A stretch of DNA of 51,546 nt from assembly GCA_020697375.1 (NCBI GenBank), contig JAJFBJ010000023.1, positions 1-51,546 of the forward strand, read 5' to 3'. The translations under genes and the position numbers were made by a program. The notes beneath the pieces were generated by a model. The model was not told the DNA's origin. It saw only the letters and a program-made list of their open reading frames with translations, and searched no databases. Shown here in pieces: positions 1-8,596 of this stretch; the first letter of the stretch is position 1, and each line of letters opens with the position of its first letter. This DNA comes from Nitrospira sp. Lineage in GTDB: Bacteria; Nitrospirota; Nitrospiria; Nitrospirales; Nitrospiraceae.

Positions 1-391
1 CGCGATTTTCAGCTCTTTTCGACCTCTGGATGGAGAATAGAAAGGAACAGATCAAGCATCTAAACAAGGGGTGAAGGAAGGTCAGCAAAAAACATTCGTT
101 AGGAGCACCATAGCGGACACAAGACAGGAGACTGCGTTTGAAGGACCAGATCGTCTTTCAGTCTATGTCTATGGGGTGAATCAATCCGGTCAGTGGAAGG
201 AAGGCGACCAGTTGCCCGTCAGAGTCACCGCCATCACTGACCTGGCACTCGGGAAGGAATTGATATGGCGAGCCCATGGCTTGGTGGAATTACCAGACGG
301 AGAGCCGAGGCCGATGAAATCGATTGCGTTGCCCCACTGTAACATCAAAGACCCGCCCGTGGGCGGCCTTTCGTGCGGCAGTTCGGATCGC
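1..391. other. Left-edge stretch without a supported gene
   Basis: No intact gene is supported here. An open frame on the plus strand begins with GTG at 71 and its first 80 or so codons loosely resemble a PilZ-type beta domain. However, it reads straight through a hairpin terminator and continues antisense through the Hsp20 gene, so it is either a decayed fragment or chance. The 3' end of the minus-strand Hsp20 gene and its terminator occupy the right part. Confidence 0.4.
347..371 (-). terminator. Rho-independent-like terminator after the Hsp20 gene
   Basis: A perfect CCGCCC/GGGCGG stem with a 2-base loop is flanked by AAAG on one side and CTTT on the other. It lies about 20 bases beyond the frame-corrected stop of the Hsp20 gene on the minus strand. 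The T-run is short, so efficiency is uncertain, and the symmetry would allow action in both directions. Confidence 0.5.
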
Positions 392-402
392 TCAGGCAAT
401 TT

Positions 403-786
403 TTACATCGATCTGTTTCGACTTCGCTTTTTCGGATTCGGAAGGTGCAACGTCAACATGCCGTCAGCATACTCCGCCCTCACCTTGCCCCCATCGACAG
501 TATTGGGAAGTGTGAAGCTTCGGACGAACCGGCCATACGGTCGCTCAATCCGGTGATAAGTCTTTCCACTCTGTTCCTTCTCCTGTTTCCGCTCGCCCTG
601 GATGGTGAGGACATCGTTCTCCACCGTCACGTCTTCCTTCTTCACTTCCGGAAGTTCCGCCTTAATCGCATATTCGATTGCGGTTTCACTGATGTCGACC
701 GCGGGCATCCAGTCGGCAACCGTCACGATCTCTTTCCCATTCCCCCCGGCGGAGCTGCCGGATGCCTTGAACCGCAGGCGAAACAT
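403..786 (-). CDS. Small heat shock protein, Hsp20 family, with frameshifted C-terminus
   Basis: ATP-independent holdase chaperone of the alpha-crystallin family, cytosolic. The alpha-crystallin domain is clear: VADWMPAVDISE near residue 23, the LPEVKKEDV block, GERKQEKE, YHRIERPYGRFVRSF and GMLTLHLP. The last 12 residues (after LPN) are basic and unlike the family. Moving one base in the reading frame at about 436-438 restores a typical tail, SEKAKSKQIDVKIA, with a TGA stop at 392-394; this tail carries the IxI/V-like motif used for oligomer assembly. The N-terminus is also short: the usual WDPF-type leader is missing and no ribosome site precedes the ATG. The gene is either recently damaged or carries a sequencing deletion. 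The family call is firm; functionality is doubtful. Confidence 0.85.
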   Translation of the reverse strand: MFRLRFKASGSSAGGNGKEIVTVADWMPAVDISETAIEYAIKAELPEVKKEDVTVENDVLTIQGERKQEKEQSGKTYHRIERPYGRFVRSFTLPNTVDGGKVRAEYADGMLTLHLPNPKKRSRNRSM

Positions 787-1099
787 TCACGAAGTTGAAC
801 GCGCCTTGTCCGCACTTCACGATCGATGCCAGATCCGGCATGCCCCACACCAAGCCACTTTTCCTGCAACCAATCCAACTACGTCTCCACCACTCCCATC
901 GACAAAGCTGACCGAAGGGCCGGCCTGTTTATGTTGCGTTCAGGTCTGCACGAGACTGCATCAAGAAGAAGGATGCTATTGCTTGAGGCTATGATGCGAC
1001 GTGCTAGAATCGTTTCGGGCCGAGGAAGTCTCCGCGCCCCGATACTTGGGGATATGATGCGATAGCACTGGAACATCAGGGCGCCGCGAGCGACAGACT
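787..1099. other. Intergenic region between divergent hsp20 and response-regulator genes
   Basis: About 310 bases with no convincing coding region. The missing N-terminal leader of the Hsp20 gene was looked for here in all three minus-strand frames and not found. The only element seen is a possible sigma70 promoter facing the response regulator. Confidence 0.4.
983..1010 (+). promoter_or_regulatory. Possible sigma70 promoter of the GGDEF gene
   Basis: TTGAGG (983-988) and TAGAAT (1005-1010) are separated by 16 bases and lie 90 bases before the ATG of the response regulator. The -10 match is good and the -35 match moderate. Confidence 0.4.
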
Positions 1100-2032
1100 A
1101 TGATCAAAGTGCTCCTGGTTGAAGATAACCCGATTGATGCGCAGCTCACGCAAGATCTGCTTGCCGAATGGGCGCTCGATCGGTTCGAGGTGACCCATGC
1201 TGCCATCCTGGCAGAAGGCTTGAACAGCCTGGGACGAGGCCGGTTCGATGTCGTGCTCCTGGATCTTTCGCTCCCTGATACGCATGGCTTAAGTACAGTC
1301 ACTCAGGTCCTGGCGACAAGCCCCGGAGTACCGGTCGTGGTCTTGAGCGGGCATGATGACCATCCGCTCGCGCTGCAAGCGCTCCAGCATGGGGCGCAAG
1401 ATTATCTGGTGAAAGGAACGGGCGGGGCGGACTTCCTTGCGAGATCGATCCTCTATGCCATCGAACGCAAGCGGGCGCAGGAACGACTGACGTACCTCGC
1501 CCAGTACGATCAGCTGACCGGCATGATCAATCGCACTCTGTTTCGCGACAGGTTGGTCCACGCGATGGCGCGCAGTAAACGAAAAGACCAACCCTTGGGC
1601 ATCATGCTCCTCGATCTCGACCGTTTCAAAGCCGTCAATGATCGGCTGGGTCATGATGTCGGAGATCAATTGCTGAAAGTCGTCGCCTCGCGGCTTACTG
1701 AATGCGTCCGCGAGGTGGATACCATAGCTCGCATGGGGGGCGATGAATTTACCGCCATTCTCGAAGGAGTCTCCGGAGAAGCGGATGTGATCGTGGTCGC
1801 GAATCGGATCGTGGAGTCAATCGGCGCGCCATTTCACATTGGGAAGGACCATATCTCGATCGGCGTGAGTATCGGGATCACCCTCTACCCGCTGGACGAC
1901 CAGAATATCGATGAGCTCCTAAGGCATGCCGACAAGGCCATGTACGCCGCCAAAAAACAAGGCGGAAGCCGGTTTCAATTTCATTCGACGACCGGTCATC
2001 ATCCATCCGACAGCGCCGGCCTGGCAAGCTGA
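1100..2032 (+). CDS. Response regulator with GGDEF domain (diguanylate cyclase)
   Basis: Makes cyclic di-GMP from two GTP under control of a phosphorylatable receiver domain; cytosolic. The receiver domain covers residues 1-120, with the acidic pair in VEDN, phospho-acceptor Asp55 in LLDLSLPD and the conserved Lys105 in DYLVKG. A short helical linker (about 120-135) leads to the GGDEF domain (about 136-300). The active-site signature GGDEF is intact at 213-217. It is preceded by RxxD (R204-D207) at the spacing of the product-inhibition I-site, so feedback control is likely. No histidine kinase is adjacent, so the partner is unknown. A PilZ effector gene lies 9 kb away. The enzyme family is certain; the signal is not known. 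Confidence 0.93.
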   Translation: MIKVLLVEDNPIDAQLTQDLLAEWALDRFEVTHAAILAEGLNSLGRGRFDVVLLDLSLPDTHGLSTVTQVLATSPGVPVVVLSGHDDHPLALQALQHGAQDYLVKGTGGADFLARSILYAIERKRAQERLTYLAQYDQLTGMINRTLFRDRLVHAMARSKRKDQPLGIMLLDLDRFKAVNDRLGHDVGDQLLKVVASRLTECVREVDTIARMGGDEFTAILEGVSGEADVIVVANRIVESIGAPFHIGKDHISIGVSIGITLYPLDDQNIDELLRHADKAMYAAKKQGGSRFQFHSTTGHHPSDSAGLAS

Positions 2033-2100
2033 CAACGCCGCTTCGTTTCCATCGGCTTTTTACTGGACAATGACGTATCTCCGATATAAGCCGAAGCCAA

Positions 2101-2934
2101 TTACCGTCCGATATCGGCGAGGGGCTGCTCGGTCACGATCACCGATCCCCTCGGATTGGGCAACAGCACATTTGCGGATACCAATTCTTCACGGACGGGA
2201 GTCGGATGCGTATCAGGAGTCATCACCAGCCCCCAATGCTGATTGTCTCGGCAGACATTGTCGAGCAACAACGCTTCCGCATGGTGGAACAGCAGGATTC
2301 CGCTCAGCATGTTGCTGTGGCAGAGATTGCGGACACATTCCGGATGGCTCCCGGGATCCCGTACGGCCAATCCAAAGTGGTGATTTCCATAACAGACGTT
2401 TTGCGCCACGCGCGGTTGTGCCCCGGCAAAGACGAAGATGCCTGACTCGCGGTTGTAACAGACTTCATTGTCGATGAATGTGACGCGGGCCTCCGGACCA
2501 TAGATCACCACCCCCGACAGCAAGCCTTCCGTCGCCCGGCATTGCGTAATGGTGCAGAGTGAATCGAGCACATTGATCGCGGAATGCTGGTCGCTCCCCA
2601 CATACCGAAAGGTGATCCCGCTGATCAGGCCTGAAGGCACGCGCTGAAGATAGAGCGGCCCCCCGCGTCGGCTATAGATTTGAACATGGTCCCGCCCGGC
2701 ACCCACGAGGAGTACCGGACGGTCCGCGATAAATACCTTGTCTTCATACAGGCCGGGACGGACAAACACCTGATCCGTTTCGCCGGCTTCTTTCAGCGCC
2801 GCACTGGGCCTGACATAGGCATGGGGATCCCGGGCATCGACGATCAGCGTCCGTCCTCCTTTAGGGTTTGGCGGCGGGTCGATGAGCGGCTCTTTCCGTT
2901 CATCGGCAGAACCTTCATGATGCTGTCTTTCCAT
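2101..2934 (-). CDS. Right-handed parallel beta-helix repeat protein
   Basis: A 277-residue protein dominated by beta-helix (PbH1-type) coils. The N-terminal part (LIVDARDP, then a TDQVFVRPGLYEDKV segment) is the usual entry of pectin-lyase-like folds. It is followed by repeated turns with GI, N and C/Y pattern such as NEVCYNRESGIFVF and NVCYGNHHFGLAV at roughly 24-residue spacing. No signal peptide or membrane segment is visible, which is unusual because many such folds are secreted. No catalytic residues for polysaccharide cleavage could be identified, so the role (binding, carbohydrate processing, or the NosD/CASH class of fold) is open. It converges with the GGDEF gene and appears to be a single-gene unit. 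Confidence 0.8.
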   Translation of the reverse strand: MERQHHEGSADERKEPLIDPPPNPKGGRTLIVDARDPHAYVRPSAALKEAGETDQVFVRPGLYEDKVFIADRPVLLVGAGRDHVQIYSRRGGPLYLQRVPSGLISGITFRYVGSDQHSAINVLDSLCTITQCRATEGLLSGVVIYGPEARVTFIDNEVCYNRESGIFVFAGAQPRVAQNVCYGNHHFGLAVRDPGSHPECVRNLCHSNMLSGILLFHHAEALLLDNVCRDNQHWGLVMTPDTHPTPVREELVSANVLLPNPRGSVIVTEQPLADIGR

Positions 2935-3264
2935 ATCCCTGTTTTTCGATCCCGCACAGGCCGGATCACTGGTCCTGTTTGCCGGGACGGTTGAACGTTA
3001 ACCACCCCAAAAATGACCTGAACTTGTATCAATTTCCGCGGCACAGGAAACTCGCGACGGCACTTTCCGTACAATGCTGTCTGAATTCCTCCACGATTCT
3101 CTTCGAAGCCGCACCGGCCTCCCCTCACCATACTCCAGCCAACCATCCAATTTCACACTGGTTTCATCCGCTTGGTCACATTGGTGCGCTTCTTCCATAT
3201 CGGCATAGGCACGGCGATTGCCTAATCGCAGGCTCCTGTGGTCACAAGCATGAAAGGGGACCTC
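2935..3264. other. Divergent intergenic region
   Basis: About 330 bases between the beta-helix gene (minus) and the TPR gene (plus). Open frames here look like chance. No clear consensus promoter, hairpin or repeat was recognised, although both flanking promoters must lie in it. Confidence 0.35.
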
Positions 3265-3786
3265 ATGACGAAGGCTCAATGTAATTTCGTTTCGTTTCGA
3301 AGCGTCCTCGCCTTGTTGGTTTTCCTTGGAAGTCTCGCGGTGGCTTCGGATCTGCCTGCTGCTCCGGCCCAACCCGCCGATACCTCGCATCGGTTATACG
3401 ATCGCGTGATGGAGGAATTCCGGCATAAAGATTACAACGCCGCACTCGCTGGGTTTCGTTTTTTTCTCGAACTGCATGCGCGGTCGGCTCTGTCGGCTAA
3501 TGCTCAATACTGGATGGGCGAATGTCAGTACCGCATGGGACAGTACAAGGATGCGCTCGATTCGTTCTACAATGTCATCGCCTATTACCCCTTGAGCCAA
3601 AAACTCGCCGCCTCTACTCTAAAGATCGGACAGATTTACACGAAGCAGGGCGAAGGGGAAAAGGCCCTGATGATGTATGAGCGCGTGACCGACCAATATC
3701 CTGATAGCACGGAAGCCGAGGCCGCGCGCAAAATCCTGGAAGCCGCATCCGTGAAAAGCGAGGCGCTCTCTGCCGAATTGCACTGA
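3265..3786 (+). CDS. Secreted tetratricopeptide (YbgF/CpoB-like) protein
   Basis: A 173-residue exported protein. The ATG at 3265 is preferred over the in-frame GTG at 3238 or ATG at 3250, because AAAGGGG sits 5-6 bases before it and the signal peptide then starts close to the N-terminus (hydrophobic VLALLVFLGSLAVA, then an AAPA-type cleavage region). The mature part has three TPR units (about residues 45-150): YNAALAGFRFFLELH, YKDALDSFYNVIAYYP and GEKALMMYERVTDQYP, with the YWMGECQY element typical of YbgF/CpoB C-terminal domains. CpoB coordinates Tol-Pal with peptidoglycan synthesis, but no tol-pal genes are here, so only a periplasmic scaffolding role is inferred. Confidence 0.8.
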   Translation: MTKAQCNFVSFRSVLALLVFLGSLAVASDLPAAPAQPADTSHRLYDRVMEEFRHKDYNAALAGFRFFLELHARSALSANAQYWMGECQYRMGQYKDALDSFYNVIAYYPLSQKLAASTLKIGQIYTKQGEGEKALMMYERVTDQYPDSTEAEAARKILEAASVKSEALSAELH

Positions 3787-3844
3787 CCCGCCCGCCCGTC
3801 CGTTTGTCGCCCTCCGGCAAGGCAGGTCCCGGCGGTCTGTCGGA

Positions 3845-4363
3845 TTATTCCGGTTCGTCGAGGTCTAACTGCGTGAGAAGACCTGGAACCGTATAGGCGT
3901 GGAGCGGGCTTAACCTGATGAGTTGCACGCCCGCCGCCCCGAGGGCCGATTCGAACATCGAGTCACGCGAACCGTCTGGCACATCGTCCGACAACGGCCG
4001 CTCGACTTGCACCACCTTTTCGACCAACCGGCTTCCCGGATGCACGAGCACAAAGGTGGCCCGCTTCAGCGCGAGTTCCCGCAACGTCTCCGCAGGCGGC
4101 GTCCCCGTTGGAATCCGTAAGTCCAACCAGCACCAGAGAGGAATCTGCGTGAACAGTAAATATCGATCCTCCACGGCCAGCCGGAGCAGATTGTAGAGCT
4201 GCACCTCACGATCTGTCAGGAGAGGCTTGGCCACGAAGGTCATGCCGGCTGGAGGACCATCCGAAGAGGAAACAACTGCGCGCTTTCTTCCGAAACTCTC
4301 CCAGGCCAGGCTCCCTAAAAAGACCAGCACCCCAATGCCGAGGATTGGATAGAACCATTCCAT
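3845..4363 (-). CDS. Membrane-anchored DUF2726 protein
   Basis: 172 residues. One N-terminal transmembrane segment (about 4-22, YPILGIGVLVFLGSLAW) precedes a soluble domain that matches DUF2726: LLTDREVQLYNLLRLAV, then a FTQIPL strand, a DLRIP segment and FVLVHPG. DUF2726 is distantly related to nuclease-like and zinc-ribbon-associated folds, but its role is unknown; the acidic and Lys residues of a nuclease site cannot be confirmed by eye. It lies 18 bases after the anmK stop on the same strand and is probably co-transcribed with it. A cytoplasmic domain tethered to the membrane is inferred from the positive residues after the membrane segment. Confidence 0.65.
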   Translation of the reverse strand: MEWFYPILGIGVLVFLGSLAWESFGRKRAVVSSSDGPPAGMTFVAKPLLTDREVQLYNLLRLAVEDRYLLFTQIPLWCWLDLRIPTGTPPAETLRELALKRATFVLVHPGSRLVEKVVQVERPLSDDVPDGSRDSMFESALGAAGVQLIRLSPLHAYTVPGLLTQLDLDEPE

Positions 4364-4381
4364 TTGAAGTATCCTGCGAGT

Positions 4382-5566
4382 TCAGCGAACCAAACTGGGC
4401 CATTTCTTTAGGGATCCGAGCCGGCCCGGCGCCAGGGAGCCCAGGAGAACCGGGTGACTGGCTCCCGTCACCTGCGGCACGTTCGTGCACTGTCCATGAT
4501 AGGTATCATGGGCCAGCAGGGCAAACGCAGTCGCTTCGAACGCCTTGCTGTCCCATCCGCAATCATCAAACGTCGATACTGGCGTCGGCTCAAAGACCTG
4601 CCGAAGAGATCCCATGATTGCGCGATTGTACACACCGCCGCCGCCGACGATGACATCATGAATCTCGCCGGCCAGCCACCGTCTCGACGAGCTGATCGAC
4701 TCTGCCGTCCACATCGCGCAGGTGGCCAACAGATCTTCGGTCGATAGCCGGGCTCTACGTTGCCTAGCCAATAAATTCCTGACAAATGGTGCGCCGAATT
4801 CTTCTCGCCCGGTGGATTTCGGCGGACGCCGCGCAATGAACGGATGGGCCATGAGATCGCCGAGCAGCCGCCGGTTCACGGTCCCACGCCGCGCCAATCG
4901 ACCGGCAGGATCGTAGGAGCGCTTTCCCTTGCTCACTTCCCGCACGATGGCATCCAGCACCATGTTGCCGGGGCCCGTGTCGAATGCGCGTAATTCCGAG
5001 ACTCCTCCTCCCGCCGGCAGGTACGTCACATTGCTGATCCCGCCGATATTCACGACCAAGCGCCCCCGCCGGACATGGCTGAAGGCCACCGCATGGGCAT
5101 AAGGAACCAATGGCGCTCCCTCGCCGCCCGCGGCCATATCCCGCGGCCTGAAATCTCCTATGGTGATGATGCCCGTCCGCTCCGCAATGACGGCCGGTTC
5201 ACCGATCTGAAGTGTGGACCGGACCAGGCCGACGCCCGGCTCACGGTTCCCCTTCGGCAAATGGTGAATCGTTTGGCCGTGCGAACCGATCAAGCCGATA
5301 TCAGTGGGGCGACAACCGGCTTTCTGAATGACCAGCAGGGCGGCCTTCGCGAACAGCTCCCCGAGATACGCATTCATGTGGCAGATGTCGGCCACATGAC
5401 CATCGAGAGACAGCTTCCAGATTCGCTGCTGCAGAGCTCGTGGATACGGAAGGGATGCGAAGGCCAGCGTGGCGATCCTCGGAGTCCGGCTACGCCGCGT
5501 AATGTTGACAAGAACCGCGTCCACGGCATCCGCAGATGTCCCGGACATCAGCCCGACGACTTTCAT
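4382..5566 (-). CDS. anmK: Anhydro-N-acetylmuramic acid kinase
   Basis: Phosphorylates 1,6-anhydro-MurNAc with ATP while opening the anhydro ring, giving MurNAc-6-phosphate, a cytosolic step of peptidoglycan recycling. The 394-residue length is normal. The family hallmark GLMSGTSADAVD at residues 5-16 keeps both aspartates of the usual GTSLDGID form. Further family blocks are GSHGQTIHHLP, the NIGGISNVTYLP phosphate-binding segment, AFDTGPGNMVLDA, and VGGGGVYN near residue 312. It starts about 130 bases from the divergent metal importer and is followed closely by the DUF2726 gene. Confidence in the enzyme is high; no other recycling gene is visible nearby. Confidence 0.95.
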   Translation of the reverse strand: MKVVGLMSGTSADAVDAVLVNITRRSRTPRIATLAFASLPYPRALQQRIWKLSLDGHVADICHMNAYLGELFAKAALLVIQKAGCRPTDIGLIGSHGQTIHHLPKGNREPGVGLVRSTLQIGEPAVIAERTGIITIGDFRPRDMAAGGEGAPLVPYAHAVAFSHVRRGRLVVNIGGISNVTYLPAGGGVSELRAFDTGPGNMVLDAIVREVSKGKRSYDPAGRLARRGTVNRRLLGDLMAHPFIARRPPKSTGREEFGAPFVRNLLARQRRARLSTEDLLATCAMWTAESISSSRRWLAGEIHDVIVGGGGVYNRAIMGSLRQVFEPTPVSTFDDCGWDSKAFEATAFALLAHDTYHGQCTNVPQVTGASHPVLLGSLAPGRLGSLKKWPSLVR

Positions 5567-5731
5567 CCAATCCCTCTCGCTCGTCGATGTACGATAACTT
5601 CGCCCTGCATTCGGTGCGCTACGCTAATCGAAACCTCGGCAATGGGTCAAGCGTCCCGCTTCAGCGCGCAAGAAAGAGGTGAGTGAGTCCTCGCGTTGAC
5701 TTTGCAGAAATCGGGTGTTACCGTCCGCCGG

Positions 5732-6655
5732 ATGTCTCGCCTGATCCTGCCCATCCTTTTCATGTTGGCTGCCGCGCCGCTTCAAGGCAATCTCTCAACG
5801 GTTTCCGTTGCACTTGCTGCCGAGCCCCTCAATATCGTCGTGACGCTTCCGGTCCTGAAGGACTGGGCACAATATATCGGGGGGACGCATGTGCATGTCA
5901 CCTCGCTCATGACCGGCTATGAAAACGAACATACCTATTCGCCGAAGCCGAGCGACCTGGTGGCGGTGCGAAAGGCCGCATTGCTGTTCGAAGTGGGAGC
6001 AGGGCTCGAAGTGTGGGTGTCCTCGCTGGTCAAAAACGCGGGAAACGGCGCGTTGCAGGTAGTGACGACCTCCAAGGGCATTGCATTGATCCAGGATCGC
6101 GCTGAGCCAGCCGGATCGACGCAGGCTCACCATCACGATGCAGGCAACCCCCATGTGTGGCTGGACCCGGAAGCCGCCGCGACGATGGTGCAGCACATCT
6201 CTGATGCCTTGGCTTCTGCGGACCCCGCCCACGCTCCGGACTACCGGACCAATACGGCAGCCTATCTCCAAGCACTTGTGCGCGTCCAGCAGGAGTCCTT
6301 GGCACGGCTCCGGAAAGCGCCGCACCGGGCCGTGATCGTCCACCATCCGGCCTGGCCCTATTTCGCGCGACGGTACGATGTACAGATTGCAGGAACGATC
6401 CTCACGCAACCTGGTGGAGAACCGTCTGCGCGACATCTTCATATCCTGATCGAAACCATCAAACGGGAGCAGATCCGCGTCATTATCTCCGAGGTGCAAT
6501 TGAATCAAAAGGTACCGCAGCTGCTCGCACGAGAAACGGGCGCACGCGTCGTCGTACTGACCACACTGCCCGGAGGTCTGCCGGGAACCGAGACCTACCT
6601 CGACATGCTCCGTTATAATGTGCTCCAATTGGCCCAGGCGCTCGAACAGGCATAG
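5732..6655 (+). CDS. znuA: Zinc/manganese ABC transporter substrate-binding protein
   Basis: Periplasmic cluster A-I metal-binding protein that delivers Zn(II) or Mn(II) to the membrane permease. The signal peptide is clear (MSRLILPILFMLAAAPLQG, with AALAAEP-like cleavage near residue 31). Candidate ligands are in the family positions: His in NEHTYSPKPSD, His in NPHVWLDPE, His in VIVHHPAWPYF, and an acidic ligand in IISEVQ. A short His-rich patch (AHHHD) replaces the long His loop of E. coli ZnuA. The ATG at 5732 gives the best signal peptide. TTG at 5696 is an alternative start, with an AGAGGTGAG-like ribosome site upstream. The metal cannot be decided by eye; the His-richness favours zinc. 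Confidence 0.9.
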   Translation: MSRLILPILFMLAAAPLQGNLSTVSVALAAEPLNIVVTLPVLKDWAQYIGGTHVHVTSLMTGYENEHTYSPKPSDLVAVRKAALLFEVGAGLEVWVSSLVKNAGNGALQVVTTSKGIALIQDRAEPAGSTQAHHHDAGNPHVWLDPEAAATMVQHISDALASADPAHAPDYRTNTAAYLQALVRVQQESLARLRKAPHRAVIVHHPAWPYFARRYDVQIAGTILTQPGGEPSARHLHILIETIKREQIRVIISEVQLNQKVPQLLARETGARVVVLTTLPGGLPGTETYLDMLRYNVLQLAQALEQA

Positions 6656-6714
6656 TCGCCATCTCCACCTGACAGCAACCGACGAACCAGTATCTTCAAC
6701 GAACGCCGCCGCGC

Positions 6715-7500
6715 ATGACCCCTCCCATTATTCGCTTCGACCATGCCACCTTCGGTTTTCCAGGCGTCATCGCACTGGAAGATATCTCCCTGATTATCCC
6801 GGAATCTGAGTTCGTCGGGGTCATCGGCCCCAACGGCTCCGGCAAGACCACCCTGTGCCGCGCGGTACTCGGTCTCATGGCCCCTCTGCGGGGCACACTC
6901 AGAGTCCTCGACTGTGCCTGCGAAGAACTCCGCTGTCATCATCGTGCGCTTATCGGATACCTGCCGCAAAAAGGCATGCTCGATCGCAACTTTCCCGTCA
7001 CGGTTCTGGAGGCGGTTATGATGGGACGGTACGGCGCGTTGGGATTGTTCCGCCGCCCCTCACGGAAGGATGGGGACATCGCCCGTGAGGCACTTACCCA
7101 CGTGGGAATGGACCATCACCGGGATTCCGCACTGGGTGCTCTTTCGGGAGGCCAGCAGCAACGCGTGTTCATCGCGCGCGCCCTGGCGCAGCAACCCCGG
7201 ATCCTTCTCCTGGATGAACCGACGACCGGCCTGGACCTCACCGCTCAACATAGCGTCGTGGAATTGATCCAGCAGCTTCACCGGGAATTGAAGCTCACGA
7301 TTCTCATGATCACGCATGACATCAACATGATTCGCTCGCGGGTGGACCGGCTGGTCCTGCTCAAAACGAAATTGTTCGCGGCTGGGCCGCCGCAAGAAGT
7401 TCTGAAACCCGAGATTCTCAGCCAAGTCTATGGAAAGGAGCTTGTCATTACCGACAAAGATTTCGTCATCGTCGAGGATTACCATCACCATCACCACTGA
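6715..7500 (+). CDS. znuC: Zinc/manganese ABC transporter ATP-binding protein
   Basis: Cytoplasmic ATPase of the metal importer, 261 residues. Walker A GPNGSGKT is at residues 38-45, the Q-loop lies in GYLPQK, the signature is LSGGQQQRV, Walker B ILLLDEP is followed by TTGLD, and the switch His is in ITHD. It follows the binding-protein gene by 59 bases. The C-terminus is unusual: the protein ends in EDY and five consecutive histidines, encoded CATCACCATCACCAC. This could bind the transported metal. Family assignment is firm; the significance of the His tail is conjecture. Confidence 0.93.
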   Translation: MTPPIIRFDHATFGFPGVIALEDISLIIPESEFVGVIGPNGSGKTTLCRAVLGLMAPLRGTLRVLDCACEELRCHHRALIGYLPQKGMLDRNFPVTVLEAVMMGRYGALGLFRRPSRKDGDIAREALTHVGMDHHRDSALGALSGGQQQRVFIARALAQQPRILLLDEPTTGLDLTAQHSVVELIQQLHRELKLTILMITHDINMIRSRVDRLVLLKTKLFAAGPPQEVLKPEILSQVYGKELVITDKDFVIVEDYHHHHH

Positions 7501-7606
7501 AGAATTTCATGATCCAGCGATATAGCATCGAGTCACTCTGTGACCAATGCTTGAACCGCTGTGCCGGTCAATAGTTCACTCAATTATCAATTGACTCAAT
7601 GACAAC

Positions 7607-8428
7607 ATGCTGGAACTTCTGACCTACGACTTCATGCAACGCTCGCTCCTGGCGGCGGCACTGGTGGGCGCGGTCTGCTCCGTGATCGGCGTGTTCGTGG
7701 TCCTACGAGGCCTCGCCTTCGCCGGGGCCGGTACGGCACATGCCGCATTTGCCGGTGTCACCCTGGCCTATCTGCTGGATCTCCCGCCTTTGAGCCTCGC
7801 GATCCTGTTCGGATTGGCGACGGTTTGGATTACCGGCTGGGTGGAGGAGAAGGGCCGCATGAAGCTCGATGTGTCGATCGGTATTCTCTACACCGCTACG
7901 ATGGCGCTCGCCATTCTCTTTCTGGGACTCATGAAAACCTATAATCCGGAAGTATACGGCTACCTGTTCGGCAGTGTCCTATCCGTGACGACCGAGGAAC
8001 TCCTCACGATCGGAGTCTTGAGCGTGGTGGTTCTGGGGACTATTCTCCTGCTTTCAAAGGAGCTGTACTTCATTGCGTTCGACCAGGAAATGGCGGCAGC
8101 CTCGGGCGTTCCCGCACGACAAATCTTTTATCTGCTCCTGTCTCTCGTGGCGCTGACCGTGGTGATTTCGCTCAAAACCGTCGGCGCCATTCTCGTGTTC
8201 GCAATGATTTTAATTCCGGCTTCCACGGCCTATCAACTCACGCATAGCCTTCGCCAAATGACGCTGTACTCCATCATGATCGGAACGTTTTGCGCCGTGA
8301 GCGGGGTACTGCTCTCCTATGCCTTCGACCTTCCGTCCGGTCCGTCCATCGTCCTGCTTGCCACCAGTCTTTTCTTCCTGGCGGTCTGTTGTTCACCCAA
8401 GCGGTTGCATAGAATTCAGCCGCAGTAG
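7607..8428 (+). CDS. znuB: Zinc/manganese ABC transporter permease (ABC-3 family)
   Basis: Inner-membrane permease of the importer, 273 residues with about eight or nine hydrophobic segments. ABC-3 family features are visible: the N-terminal LLAAALVGAVCSVIGVFVVL helix region, the GAGTAHAAFAGVTLAY block, and KTVGAILVFAMILIPASTAYQ, which corresponds to the conserved VG-LLV-ALL-IPAATA stretch. It follows the ATPase gene after a 106-base gap that holds no gene. Binding protein, ATPase and permease form a complete importer. No convincing Zur or MntR operator was recognised upstream. Confidence 0.92.
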   Translation: MLELLTYDFMQRSLLAAALVGAVCSVIGVFVVLRGLAFAGAGTAHAAFAGVTLAYLLDLPPLSLAILFGLATVWITGWVEEKGRMKLDVSIGILYTATMALAILFLGLMKTYNPEVYGYLFGSVLSVTTEELLTIGVLSVVVLGTILLLSKELYFIAFDQEMAAASGVPARQIFYLLLSLVALTVVISLKTVGAILVFAMILIPASTAYQLTHSLRQMTLYSIMIGTFCAVSGVLLSYAFDLPSGPSIVLLATSLFFLAVCCSPKRLHRIQPQ

Positions 8429-8596
8429 GCCACGGGACATCCGGCTTATGAATCACCGTAAGGAAACCGCCGGAGGACCTGAAGGATGGAGAAATCCAGC
8501 CTCTTCACGAGAGCATGAGTGGGCGGCATGGCTACTGTTGAGCATCGGTTTGACCTGGCGGGAGGAGAAGGAAGAGAAAATGAGGGCGGGCGGATA

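Noticed and set aside
71..556. 161-codon plus-strand frame with faint PilZ-like N-terminal part
   Set aside because: It runs through a terminator hairpin and then antisense through most of the conserved Hsp20 domain, with no stop where a gene should end.
5795..6628. 277-codon frame antisense to the zinc-binding protein gene
   Set aside because: The opposite strand encodes a complete ZnuA-type protein with signal peptide and ligands; the antisense product is His/Arg-rich without family features.
7098..7113. CCCACGTGGG in the znuC gene as a third parS site
   Set aside because: Only the central core matches; the outer positions of the 16-bp consensus do not, and it lies inside a coding region.
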